Below are positions 47,841 to 55,282 of a stretch of DNA of 64,000 nt, piece by piece. The stretch is from Kribbella jejuensis (lineage in GTDB: Bacteria; Actinomycetota; Actinomycetes; Propionibacteriales; Kribbellaceae). Location: NCBI RefSeq assembly GCF_006715085.1, contig NZ_VFMM01000001.1, positions 3,162,001-3,226,000 on the forward strand. The letters run 5' to 3'. The notes beneath the pieces were generated by a model. That model had not been told where the DNA came from, ran no database searches, and worked only from the letters and a program-made list of their open reading frames with translations. The first letter of the stretch is position 1, and each line of letters opens with the position of its first letter. A program made the translations under genes and the position numbers.

Positions 47841-48619
47841 GCGACGGTGCCCTTGTTGTAGTTCTTCTGGGCCCAGAGGTAGCCGACGATCGCGATCACC
47901 ACGCACCACGCCGCGGCGAGCCAGCCGTTGGCGTTGTCCAGCGGCGTTCCCAGCAGCAGGTGCCGCAGGGTGTCGATGATCGGAGTGAACGGCTGGTACC
48001 GCGCGAACCAGCGGATGCCGCTCGGCATCGCGTCCAGCGGGATGAACGTGTTGCTCAGGAACGGCAGCAGCAGGCTGATCGGCAGTACGACGTTGCTCGC
48101 GGCCTCAGGTGTCTTGCTGGTCAGCCCGAGCGCGATCGCGAACCAGGTCAGGCCGAAGGTCAGCGCGATCATCAGCACCGCCGCCAGCAGCCAGTCGACG
48201 ACGGACGCGTCCGGGCGGAAGCCGATCAGGATCGCGAATCCGACGACCAGCGCCAGGCTGACGATCGTCACCAGCACGTTGCCGAGCACGTGCCCGGTCA
48301 GTACGGCGGGCCGGAAGATCGCCATCGTCCGGAACCGGGCGACGATCCCCTCGGTCATGTCCATGCAGACCGCGACCGCGGGCGACATCGTCCCGGACGC
48401 GATCGACATCAGCAGGATCCCCGGGGTGAGGAAGTTGATGTACTCGCCCCGCCCGACGCCGCCGAGGCCGTGCGCGAAGGTGTTGCCGAAGACCAGACCG
48501 AACAGCAGGATCATGATCACCGGCATCCCGAGGGCGCCGAGGGACAGGCCCGGGTACCGCTGGGCGTGCCGCAGCGTGCGGCGGAGCATGGTCGAAGTGT
48601 CCTGGAGTGCGTAGCTCAT
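47837..48619 (-). CDS. ABC-2 type transporter permease (DrrB-like)
   Basis: A 260-residue permease with six membrane segments and the ABC-2 signature LTPGILLMSIASGTMSPAVAVCMDMTEGIVARFRTMAIFRPAVLTGHVLGNVL. The C-terminal pattern LLPFLSNTFIPLDAMPSGIRWFARYQPFTPIIDTLRHLLLG is of DrrB/daunorubicin-resistance type. It overlaps the ATPase gene by four bases and works with it to export a hydrophobic compound, peptide or lipid. The substrate is unknown. Confidence 0.93.
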   Translation of the reverse strand: MSYALQDTSTMLRRTLRHAQRYPGLSLGALGMPVIMILLFGLVFGNTFAHGLGGVGRGEYINFLTPGILLMSIASGTMSPAVAVCMDMTEGIVARFRTMAIFRPAVLTGHVLGNVLVTIVSLALVVGFAILIGFRPDASVVDWLLAAVLMIALTFGLTWFAIALGLTSKTPEAASNVVLPISLLLPFLSNTFIPLDAMPSGIRWFARYQPFTPIIDTLRHLLLGTPLDNANGWLAAAWCVVIAIVGYLWAQKNYNKGTVA

Positions 48620-49575
48620 GATGCGGTCACCGTTTCGTTGGGCTTGGTGGGCTTGGCGGGCTGACCGGTGACGGCGAAGAACACGTCGTCGAGGTCAGGG
48701 GTGTGGACAGTGAGTTCGTCGACCTCGAGCGAGGCGTCGTCGATCCGGGCCAGCAGGTCGCGCAGCGCGTGCACGCTGCCGTCGTTCGGTACCTGCAGCA
48801 CCAGCGCTTCGTGGTCCGGTACGGCGCTCGGCAGCACCTGGGCCGCGAGTGCGAGCTCGTCAGGCGAGGTGAACCGGAGCCGGATGTGGCCGCCCGGGGC
48901 GAGCCGCTTCAGTTCTTCCGCCGTACCTTGGGCGACGAGCCGGCCGTGATCGAGGACCGCGATCCGGTCGGCCAGCTGGTCGGCCTCTTCGAGGTACTGC
49001 GTGGTGAGCAGGACCGTGACGCCGCCGGCGACCAGGTCGCGGATCATCGTCCACATGCTGTGCCGGCTGCGCGGGTCCAGACCCGTGGTCGGTTCGTCCA
49101 GGAAGATGATCCGCGGGCGGCCGACCAGCGTCATCGCGAGGTCGAGCCGGCGCTTCATGCCGCCGGAGTACGTCATCGCCAGTTTCTTGCCGGCGTCGGT
49201 GAGGTCGAACTGTTCGAGCAGTTCGTCCGCCCGGCGGCGGGCCTGCTGCTTGCCGAGGTGGTACAGGTCGGCCATCAGGATCAGGTTCTCCCGGCCGGTC
49301 ATCAGGCCGTCGACTGCGGAGAACTGGCCGGTGACACCGATCGCGGCGCGGACCGCTTCCGGGTCCTGCCGCAGGTCGTGCCCGGCCACCCGGATCTCAC
49401 CGGCATCCGCGGTGGCCAGGGTGGACAGGATGCGGACCACGGTGGTCTTGCCGGCGCCGTTCGGTCCGAGCAGGGCAAAGATGGTGCCTTCGGCAACGTT
49501 CAGGTCGATGCCGTCGAGCACGAGTTTGTCGCCGTAGGACTTGCGCAGTCCGCGGACGTCGATCGCTGGTGACAT
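48616..49575 (-). CDS. ABC transporter ATP-binding protein (DrrA-like)
   Basis: A 319-residue ATPase. Walker A is LLGPNGAGKTTVV, the Q loop is GQFSAV, the signature is TYSGGMKRRLDLAMTL, Walker B is RIIFLDEPTTGLDPRSR and the H loop is LLTTQYLEEADQL. The C-terminal DrrA extension (GGHIRLRFTSPDELALAA...VHTPDLDDVFFAVTG) is present. ATG 49575 has AAAGGACT upstream. An EXLDI-family gene lies upstream on the same strand, a known neighbour of DrrAB-type exporters. Confidence 0.95.
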   Translation of the reverse strand: MSPAIDVRGLRKSYGDKLVLDGIDLNVAEGTIFALLGPNGAGKTTVVRILSTLATADAGEIRVAGHDLRQDPEAVRAAIGVTGQFSAVDGLMTGRENLILMADLYHLGKQQARRRADELLEQFDLTDAGKKLAMTYSGGMKRRLDLAMTLVGRPRIIFLDEPTTGLDPRSRHSMWTMIRDLVAGGVTVLLTTQYLEEADQLADRIAVLDHGRLVAQGTAEELKRLAPGGHIRLRFTSPDELALAAQVLPSAVPDHEALVLQVPNDGSVHALRDLLARIDDASLEVDELTVHTPDLDDVFFAVTGQPAKPTKPNETVTAS

Positions 49576-49686
49576 GAGGAGTCCTTTTTCGGGCAGGGGG
49601 AACCGGCCCATTGGCTCGATGGGTGAATTCGGGCGTGCCTGACCGCCCGGGCGCTCAGCTGGGGGCGTCCGGTGGTCCGGCTTCAG

Positions 49687-50211
49687 TTAGATGTCGAGGT
49701 CTTCGACGGCCGGTTGTTCGGCGGCTTCCTCGACCAGTTCGTAGAGGTCTTCCGGGATGAGTGCGCGAAGCTCCTCGACGGTGTCCACGACGTACAGCGT
49801 GGCTTCGCCCTGCGCCATGCTCCAGGACTGGTCGGAGCTCCAGTTGCCGACCCAGGAGCGCCAGCCGGTCAGGTACCGCTCGTCGTCGGCGCCTTGCTTG
49901 AACTGGTTGCGCCGGTCGGCGTGCAGGACGAACTTGCCGGTGCGGCTCCGGTACACCTGGAAGGCCTCGTACCCGGTGCTGCTGGAGCGACCGCCCTCGG
50001 CGAGCAGTACGCCGGAGAACCGCTGCTTGCGGCCGGTGCCCCGGCCCACCCGCACGGTGATCTCGTCGTACCCCTCGAGCCGGCCCTCCTCCATCTCGAC
50101 GTACTTCCGCAGTGCGATCGAGATCGCCGAGGACAGGTTCCCGGCGATCTCCTGAGCGCGCTTGTACAGCGGCAGGTCGTCGTCGGACACGTAGATCGTC
50201 TTGTTCGGCAT
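49687..50211 (-). CDS. EXLDI family protein with N-terminal RHH-like segment
   Basis: A 174-residue protein ending in VEDLDI, the E-x-L-D-I motif that names the EXLDI family. The N-terminus (NKTIYVSDDDLPLYKRAQEIAGNLSSAISIALRKYVEMEEGR) looks like a ribbon-helix-helix DNA-binding domain: a beta strand, then two helices. The middle (RYLTGWRSWVGNWSSDQSWSMAQGEATLYVVDT) is Trp-rich. It precedes the DrrAB genes by 111 bases on the same strand, so it is probably their transcriptional partner. The region before it has TACGTAGA direct repeats suited to an RHH protein. Confidence 0.85.
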   Translation of the reverse strand: MPNKTIYVSDDDLPLYKRAQEIAGNLSSAISIALRKYVEMEEGRLEGYDEITVRVGRGTGRKQRFSGVLLAEGGRSSSTGYEAFQVYRSRTGKFVLHADRRNQFKQGADDERYLTGWRSWVGNWSSDQSWSMAQGEATLYVVDTVEELRALIPEDLYELVEEAAEQPAVEDLDI

Positions 50212-50244
50212 ACGCAGAACTATACGCAGACGTCTCCGCATATG

Positions 50245-50266
50245 TCTACGTAGAGATGTACGTAGA
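50245..50266. promoter_or_regulatory. Tandem TACGTAGA operator for EXLDI/RHH protein
   Basis: A perfect palindrome TCTACGTAGA lies at 50245-50254, and TACGTAGA occurs at 50247-50254 and again at 50259-50266 (12-base step). Closely spaced direct repeats with dyad cores are typical RHH operators. They lie 34-55 bases before the EXLDI start and within the end of the PQ-loop gene. Confidence 0.6.
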
Positions 50267-50833
50267 TACGCGGGCCTGCCGGGCCCGGACGATCATCAGG
50301 ACGCTGGCCAGCACTCCGGTGGCGCCGAGGACGATGAGACGGGTGTCCCCTTTCCACAGCCCGAACGTCAACCAGCAGGACAGCTCGCCGAACACCAGCC
50401 CCCAGGTGCCGATCGAGATCCCGGTCGGCCGGGCGGTGCGATAGGCCGTCCACAGCGAAGGCGTTACCTGGACGATCGAGGCCGCGGCCAGCAGGGTGCC
50501 GAGTGCGATGCGGCCGCCGAGGACCGTGGCAACGATCAGCAGTGCGCACCACGTCGCGATCGGGGCGATCGCGCGGCGGTTCAGGGCGCCGCGGCGCAGC
50601 AGCAGGACCGAGAGCGTGCCGGCCAGCGTGGCCGCGGCGGTCGAGGGCAGGCTTGCGGTCCAGTAGCCCGAGGCCATGAAGTAGCCGAACCAGGCGGCGT
50701 TGTTGATGCTGGTCAGCGTTGCCCAGGACCAGGACACTCCCGCGGTGTCGCCGGTGCGCCGCAGTTTGACGATCTGCGGCAGGTACTGCGGAATGCCGAA
50801 GCAGGCGGCGACCAGAGGCAGGAAATCGAGCAT
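50246..50833 (-). CDS. PQ-loop repeat (SemiSWEET/MtN3-like) membrane protein
   Basis: A 195-residue membrane protein with about seven hydrophobic segments. The first unit has FGIPQYLPQIVKLRRTGDTAGVSW (PQ motif) and the third has ASIVQVTPSLWTAYRTARPTGISIGTW, a second PQ-like unit (QVTPSLW). This suggests a fused SWEET-like transporter of two three-helix halves. The substrate could be a sugar or amino acid. The ATG at 50833 lies six bases after a TAATCT -10, so it is likely leaderless. It is divergent from an Lrp-type regulator. Confidence 0.85.
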   Translation of the reverse strand: MLDFLPLVAACFGIPQYLPQIVKLRRTGDTAGVSWSWATLTSINNAAWFGYFMASGYWTASLPSTAAATLAGTLSVLLLRRGALNRRAIAPIATWCALLIVATVLGGRIALGTLLAAASIVQVTPSLWTAYRTARPTGISIGTWGLVFGELSCWLTFGLWKGDTRLIVLGATGVLASVLMIVRARQARVSTYIST

Positions 50834-50839
50834 GACGCA

Positions 50840-50907
50840 AGATTACGTCTGATCGATCGAAAGAATCGTGCGAATTCCTGCCGATAATGGTCGCGCGGCG
50901 ATAGGAT
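50840..50907. promoter_or_regulatory. Divergent leaderless promoters (PQ-loop / Lrp)
   Basis: On the minus strand TAATCT (complement of 50840-50845) lies six bases before ATG 50833. On the plus strand TAGGAT (50902-50907) lies seven bases before GTG 50915. Both genes should give leaderless messages. The 57-base AT-richer core between them, including GATCGATCGAAAGAATCG, is the expected Lrp site. Confidence 0.6.
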
Positions 50908-50914
50908 TCTTGCT

Positions 50915-51361
50915 GTGGATGCCATCGACCGACAGATCCTTGCCGTGCTCCAGACCGAGGGCCGGCTGACGGTGACCGAGTTGGCTCAGCGGGTCGGGCT
51001 GAGCGCGGCGCCGTGTCATCGCCGGCTACGGGAGCTCGAGAAGGCCGGAGTGATCCGTGGGTACCGCGCTCTCGTCGACGGAGCGGCAGTCGGGCACGGG
51101 TTCGAGGTGCTGCTCGCGGTGACGATCGACCGGGAGACATCGGTGGCGGGCTTCGAGAGCGGGCTCGCGGAGATCCCTGAGGTGGTGCACGCGGAGCGGC
51201 TGTTCGGCGAGCCCGACTACTTCGTGCGCGTGGCGACGGCGGACCTCGGCGCGTTCCAGAAGCTCCGGGACGAACGGCTCGCGCGGTTGCCCGGCGTACT
51301 GCGCCTGACCTCGACGATCGTGATGAAGAAGATCGTGGACAACCGGCCGCTGCCGACGTGA
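50915..51361 (+). CDS. Lrp/AsnC family transcriptional regulator
   Basis: A 148-residue Lrp/AsnC regulator: AIDRQILAVLQTEGRLTVTELAQRVGLSAAPCHRRLRELEKAGVIRGYRALVDG is the HTH plus linker; the RAM domain follows (VLLAVTIDRETSVAGFESGLAEIPEVVHAERLFGEPDYFVRVATADLGAFQKLRDERLARLPGVLRLTSTIVMKK). Such proteins bind amino acids as octamers. Divergent arrangement suggests control of the PQ-loop transporter, which then would probably move an amino acid. Confidence 0.94.
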   Translation: MDAIDRQILAVLQTEGRLTVTELAQRVGLSAAPCHRRLRELEKAGVIRGYRALVDGAAVGHGFEVLLAVTIDRETSVAGFESGLAEIPEVVHAERLFGEPDYFVRVATADLGAFQKLRDERLARLPGVLRLTSTIVMKKIVDNRPLPT

Positions 51362-51393
51362 ACGGTGTGGAAACTCAGTTCTTCAAACCTGAG

Positions 51394-51504
51394 TTATCCA
51401 CAGATCCGGGCGGGTTTTGGGCGGTTTCCGTGGAAAACTGTGGCTGAAGCTGGGGATTACTTCCCGAAATCGGTGTGCACACCTGGGGATACGGGTGTGG
51501 ATAA
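51394..51504. promoter_or_regulatory. DnaA-box cluster II
   Basis: Between Lrp and crgA ends, two perfect DnaA boxes face each other: TTATCCACA at 51394-51402 and TGTGGATAA at 51496-51504. A weaker TGTGGAAAC lies at 51367-51375 area. The 147-base gap holds no gene. It may be a DnaA-titration or regulation site; see findings. Confidence 0.65.
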
Positions 51505-51508
51505 CTCC

Positions 51509-51769
51509 TCAGACCCACTGGGTGGAGACGACGAAGCCGACGGCGATCAGGCCCATGCCGATCAGCAGGTTCCAGTTGCCGAGGTCCTTCATCACCGGGA
51601 CGTCCTGGCCGGCAACGTAGAAGACGACCAGCCAGGCGAGGCCGAGCAGCCAACACGCCAGCATCAGCGGCGCGACCCAGACACGCGACTGGGGACGGGG
51701 CTTCTTCGGCGTCTTCTCCGCCTTGACCTTCTCGGTCTTCTTCTTGTTGCGACTGCTCGACTCGGGCAC
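51509..51769 (-). CDS. crgA: Cell division protein CrgA
   Basis: An 86-residue membrane protein that interacts with FtsZ/FtsI-type divisome proteins and limits or times septation. It has a Lys/Pro-rich N-terminus (about 1-28), then two membrane segments ([20 protein letters not shown] and [19 protein letters not shown]) joined by the conserved [17 protein letters not shown] nine bases before GTG 51769 supports the start. It is divergent from the DUF881 gene, as in Streptomyces and Mycobacterium. Confidence 0.97.
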   Translation of the reverse strand: MPESSSRNKKKTEKVKAEKTPKKPRPQSRVWVAPLMLACWLLGLAWLVVFYVAGQDVPVMKDLGNWNLLIGMGLIAVGFVVSTQWV

Positions 51770-51856
51770 GACGGAACTCCTTGTAAGGACGCATAAGCTA
51801 ACCGCTGACGTTCGGTGCGGGTTAGCGTAGTGCAGAGACCAATGTAGGGATCACGG

Positions 51857-52627
51857 GTGCGTAGGTTCAGGCGGATTTCGTTGTGGCGCGCGGGCGCGCC
51901 GCTGGCGCTGATGTGTGCCGGTCTGCTGTTCGCGACCAGCGCCACCAACGCCCGGGGTACCGACCTGCGTCCCAGCCGCAACACTACGCTCGCGGGTCTC
52001 GTCGAGGAACAGAGCCGGCGCAGCGCCAGCCTGGTCAAGCAGCACGCCGCGCTGACCCACGACATCGAGGCGCTGCAGGCACAGCAGGGATCGATCGACC
52101 CGAAGCTGGCCAAGCAGTTCGAGGACCTGTCCGAACAGGTCGGCACCCGCCCGGTCGTCGGCCCCGGCCTCACCGTGACACTGCGGGATGCACCACCCGA
52201 GGTGGTCAAGGACAACCCGGACGTCGACGAGAACTGGCTGGTCATCCACCAGCAGGACATCCAGGCCGTGGTGAACGCGCTCTGGGCCGGCGGCGCCGAG
52301 GCGATGACGATCCAGAACCAGCGGGTCATCTCCACCACCGGGATCAAGTGCGTCGGCAACTCCGTCGTACTCCACGGCGTCCCGTACCTCCCGCCGTACA
52401 AGATCACCGCGATCGGCGACCGGCGGAAGCTGCAGAAGGCACTCAACGACTCGCAGTACATCCAGAACCTGCAGGACTACGTCGTGCGGTTCCAGCTCGG
52501 GTACGACGTGAAGAACGAGTCGTCCGTCCAGCTGCCGGCCTACGAGGGCACCCTGGACCTGCAGACCGCGACCGTCCCGGGCTTCCCGCACACGCCCTCG
52601 GTCAGCCCGTCCGTGACTGGAAGATAG
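51857..52627 (+). CDS. DUF881 membrane-anchored protein
   Basis: A 256-residue protein with one N-terminal membrane segment (SLWRAGAPLALMCAGLLFATSATNARG), a coiled-coil (about 40-95, LVEEQSRRSASLVKQHAALTHDIEALQAQQ) and the DUF881 domain: VGPGLTVTLRDAPP, ENWLVIHQQDIQAVVNALWAGGAEAMTIQNQRV and KCVGNSVVLHGVPYLPPYKITAIG. DUF881 proteins lie between crgA and trpG/pknB in Actinobacteria and are thought to take part in division or cell-wall regulation. The GTG at 51857 has AGGGATC upstream. Confidence 0.92.
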   Translation: MRRFRRISLWRAGAPLALMCAGLLFATSATNARGTDLRPSRNTTLAGLVEEQSRRSASLVKQHAALTHDIEALQAQQGSIDPKLAKQFEDLSEQVGTRPVVGPGLTVTLRDAPPEVVKDNPDVDENWLVIHQQDIQAVVNALWAGGAEAMTIQNQRVISTTGIKCVGNSVVLHGVPYLPPYKITAIGDRRKLQKALNDSQYIQNLQDYVVRFQLGYDVKNESSVQLPAYEGTLDLQTATVPGFPHTPSVSPSVTGR

Positions 52628-52635
52628 CTGTCACA

Positions 52636-53262
52636 ATGGACCGCATGCCGCGGATCCTCGTCGTCGACAACTACGACTCCTTCGTCTACAACCTGGTGCA
52701 GTACCTGCAGCAACTGCAGGCCGACACCACCGTGCTGCGCAACGACGAAGTGACCCCCTGGCAGGCCGCCGAGTACGACGGGGTGCTGCTCTCCCCCGGC
52801 CCGGGCACGCCGGAAGAAGCCGGCGCCTGCGTCGACATCGTGAAGGAAGCGGGCGGGAAGGTCCCGATCTTCGGGGTCTGCCTCGGCCTGCAGGCGATCG
52901 GCGTCGCGTACGGCGGCGTCGTCGGCCGCGCGGACGAGCTGCTGCACGGCAAGACCAGCCAGGTGTTCCACGACGGCGCCGGTGTGCTGTCCGGCCTCCC
53001 GTCACCGTTCACCGCGACCCGGTACCACTCGCTCGCGATCGCCCAGGACAGCGTCCCGGACGTCCTCGAGGTGACCGCGCGGACCGAGGCCGGCGTGATC
53101 ATGGCCGCCCGGCACCGCGAACTCCCGGTCGAGGGCGTGCAGTTCCACCCTGAGTCCGTGCTCACCGAGGGCGGCCACCGGATGCTCGCGAACTGGCTGA
53201 CACTGTGCGGCGACCCGGACGCGGTCGCCAAGTCGGCCGGCCTCGCACCGGTCGTCAGCTGA
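52636..53262 (+). CDS. trpG: Aminodeoxychorismate/anthranilate synthase glutamine amidotransferase
   Basis: A 208-residue class I glutamine amidotransferase that supplies ammonia to chorismate-using synthases. Landmarks are VVDNYDSFVYNLVQYL, LSPGPGTPEEAG, catalytic Cys82 in FGVCLGLQAIG, and His171/Glu173 in GVQFHPESVLTEGG. PabA and TrpG cannot be told apart by sequence; the gene beside pknB is usually annotated either way and often serves both. It starts at ATG 52636, 11 bases after TAGCTG (leaderless possible); ATG 52645 is an alternative. It is convergent with pknB. Confidence 0.94.
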   Translation: MDRMPRILVVDNYDSFVYNLVQYLQQLQADTTVLRNDEVTPWQAAEYDGVLLSPGPGTPEEAGACVDIVKEAGGKVPIFGVCLGLQAIGVAYGGVVGRADELLHGKTSQVFHDGAGVLSGLPSPFTATRYHSLAIAQDSVPDVLEVTARTEAGVIMAARHRELPVEGVQFHPESVLTEGGHRMLANWLTLCGDPDAVAKSAGLAPVVS

Positions 53263-53274
53263 TCCCAGAACCGA

Positions 53275-53310
53275 AGAACCCCCTCGAAGCGGTGGCTTCG
53301 AGGGGGTTCT
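53275..53310. terminator. Strong bidirectional terminator
   Basis: AGAACCCCCTCGAAGC at 53275-53290 pairs perfectly over 16 bases with 53295-53310 around a GGTG loop, between the ends of convergent trpG and pknB. It can terminate both transcripts, although no U-run follows. Confidence 0.85.
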
Positions 53311-53322
53311 GGCTGTTCGGGA

Positions 53323-55167
53323 TCAGCCGCCCGGCAGGGTGATGGTCGGCGTGGTCGGATCGGTCGGGTCGGGCGTCGGTGAGGACGGCGGCGGCGTCGG
53401 CTGGTTCTGGTGGTTGTTCACGGTCAGCGTGATCAGCGTGCCCTTCGGCGCCTTGGTCCCGGCCTGCACGCTCTGCTTGACGACCGTCCCGTCGGGCGCG
53501 TTCGGGTCGTCGACCGAGGCGTACCCGACCCGGAAGCCGGCGTCGGTCAGCGTCTTGGTCGCGTCGTCGGCGATCTGGGTGACGACGTTCGGTACGTCGA
53601 CGTTCACCACGCCGCTCGACACCGTCAGGGTGAACTCGGTGCCCGGCGGGTAGGTGCCGCCCGGGTCCGGGCTGACCGCGATCACGGTGCCCTTCTTCTG
53701 GTCGCTGTCCGCCTCGATCGACTGGTCCTTGACCTTGAACTGGCCCTTGGCGTCCTCGATCGCCTTGCGCGCCTTGGACTCGCTCAGGCCGATCACGTCC
53801 GGTACGCCGTACGCGTTCTGGCCGGCCGAGACGACCACGGTGACCGTGGAACCCTTCTGCGCCTGGGTGCCCGCGTCCGGCGTCTGCCGGATGATCAGGC
53901 CCTTGCCGACCGAGTCGCTCTTCTCCGACGAGGTCTTGATCTGCAGGCCCTGCGCGGTCAGCAGTTGGGTCGCGTCCGGCACCGACTTGTTGGAGACGTC
54001 GGGCACGCTGACGGTCGCCGGCGGCGTGTTGGACGACGTCGCGCCACCACTGGAGTTGTTGTCGTTGTTGAGCTTCGAGAACAGCGCGTACGCACCGATG
54101 GCGACCGCGACGATCGCGAGCCCGAGCAGGAAGTACGCCAGGCCGCGGTTGCGGCGGGAGCGATCGTCCGGCAGGTCCTCGAGGTCGTCACCGCCGGGCG
54201 GCAGCAGGTCGTTCCCGCCGGTCGGCCGGAACTGCTGGGTGGCAGCGGCCGGCGCGATCGCGGTCGGCTGCATCGCCCGGGTCTCCGCGACCGCGGCCAT
54301 CGGTGCGGTCACCTGCTGACCGGCCAGCACCCGGTGGATGTCGGCCCGCATCTCGGACGCGCTCTGGTACCGCTCCTCGCGGTTCTTCGCCAGCGCCTTG
54401 AGCACGACGGCGTCGACCTCCGGCGGGATCTCCGGGTCGAACGACGACGGCGGCAGCGGCTGCTCCCGGACGTGCTGGTACGCCACCGACACCGGGGACT
54501 CGCCGACGAACGGCGGCCGGCCGGTGAGCAGTTCGTACAGCAGACAGCCGGTCGAGTACAGGTCGGAACGCGCGTCCACGGTCTCGCCGCGGGCCTGCTC
54601 GGGCGACAGGTACTGCGCGGTGCCGATCACGGCCGCGGTCTGGGTCATCGTGGAGGACGTGTCGGCGACCGCCCGGGCGATGCCGAAGTCCATCACCTTG
54701 ACCTGACCCTGCGGGGTCAGCATCACGTTCCCGGGCTTGATGTCGCGGTGCACGATGCCGGCCCGGTGGCTGTAGTCGAGCGCCTCGAGCACGCCGGAGG
54801 TGATCTCCAGCGCCCGCTCCGGCATGATCTTGCGGCCCTCGCGGATCAGGTCACGCAGCGTCTTGCCGGTGACGAGCTCCATCACGATGTACGGGATCGT
54901 GACGCCGGAGCCGTTCGGGTCCGGCTCCTCGCCGGTGTCGTAGACCGAGACGATCGTCGGGTGGTTCAGCGACGCGGCCGACTGGGCCTCGCGCCGGAAC
55001 CGGGCCTGGAACGTGGCGTCGCTGGCCAGGTCCACCCGCAGCCGCTTGATCGCGACGCTCCGGCCGAGCCGGTTGTCGACGCCCCTGCGGACCTCGGCCA
55101 TGCCGCCGCGGCCGAGCGGTTCGCCTTCTTCGTACCGGCCGCCGACGAGACGTGCCTGCGATGTCAT
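53323..55167 (-). CDS. pknB: PASTA-domain Ser/Thr protein kinase
   Basis: A 614-residue receptor-type kinase. The kinase domain has the G-loop GRGGMAEV, Lys41, HRD at 140-142, DFG at 160-162 and an activation loop with Thr173 and Thr175 at the positions phosphorylated in mycobacterial PknB. A membrane segment is at about 343-363. Three extracellular PASTA domains (about 386-452, 453-521, 522-590) bind muropeptides or beta-lactam-like fragments, followed by a Pro/Thr tail. It regulates cell-wall synthesis with PstP. Only one kinase is in the cluster; PknA is absent here. Confidence 0.97.
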   Translation of the reverse strand: MTSQARLVGGRYEEGEPLGRGGMAEVRRGVDNRLGRSVAIKRLRVDLASDATFQARFRREAQSAASLNHPTIVSVYDTGEEPDPNGSGVTIPYIVMELVTGKTLRDLIREGRKIMPERALEITSGVLEALDYSHRAGIVHRDIKPGNVMLTPQGQVKVMDFGIARAVADTSSTMTQTAAVIGTAQYLSPEQARGETVDARSDLYSTGCLLYELLTGRPPFVGESPVSVAYQHVREQPLPPSSFDPEIPPEVDAVVLKALAKNREERYQSASEMRADIHRVLAGQQVTAPMAAVAETRAMQPTAIAPAAATQQFRPTGGNDLLPPGGDDLEDLPDDRSRRNRGLAYFLLGLAIVAVAIGAYALFSKLNNDNNSSGGATSSNTPPATVSVPDVSNKSVPDATQLLTAQGLQIKTSSEKSDSVGKGLIIRQTPDAGTQAQKGSTVTVVVSAGQNAYGVPDVIGLSESKARKAIEDAKGQFKVKDQSIEADSDQKKGTVIAVSPDPGGTYPPGTEFTLTVSSGVVNVDVPNVVTQIADDATKTLTDAGFRVGYASVDDPNAPDGTVVKQSVQAGTKAPKGTLITLTVNNHQNQPTPPPSSPTPDPTDPTTPTITLPGG

Positions 55168-55282
55168 GACCCAGCCTTCCAACCAGTCCGGAAAAACAAA
55201 CTCAACTTGCCCACCGTAGCGATCGCCACACCTGGGTCCCCGTTGGAAAGACGCCCTGTCATCGCATCATTCCGTATCGTGC

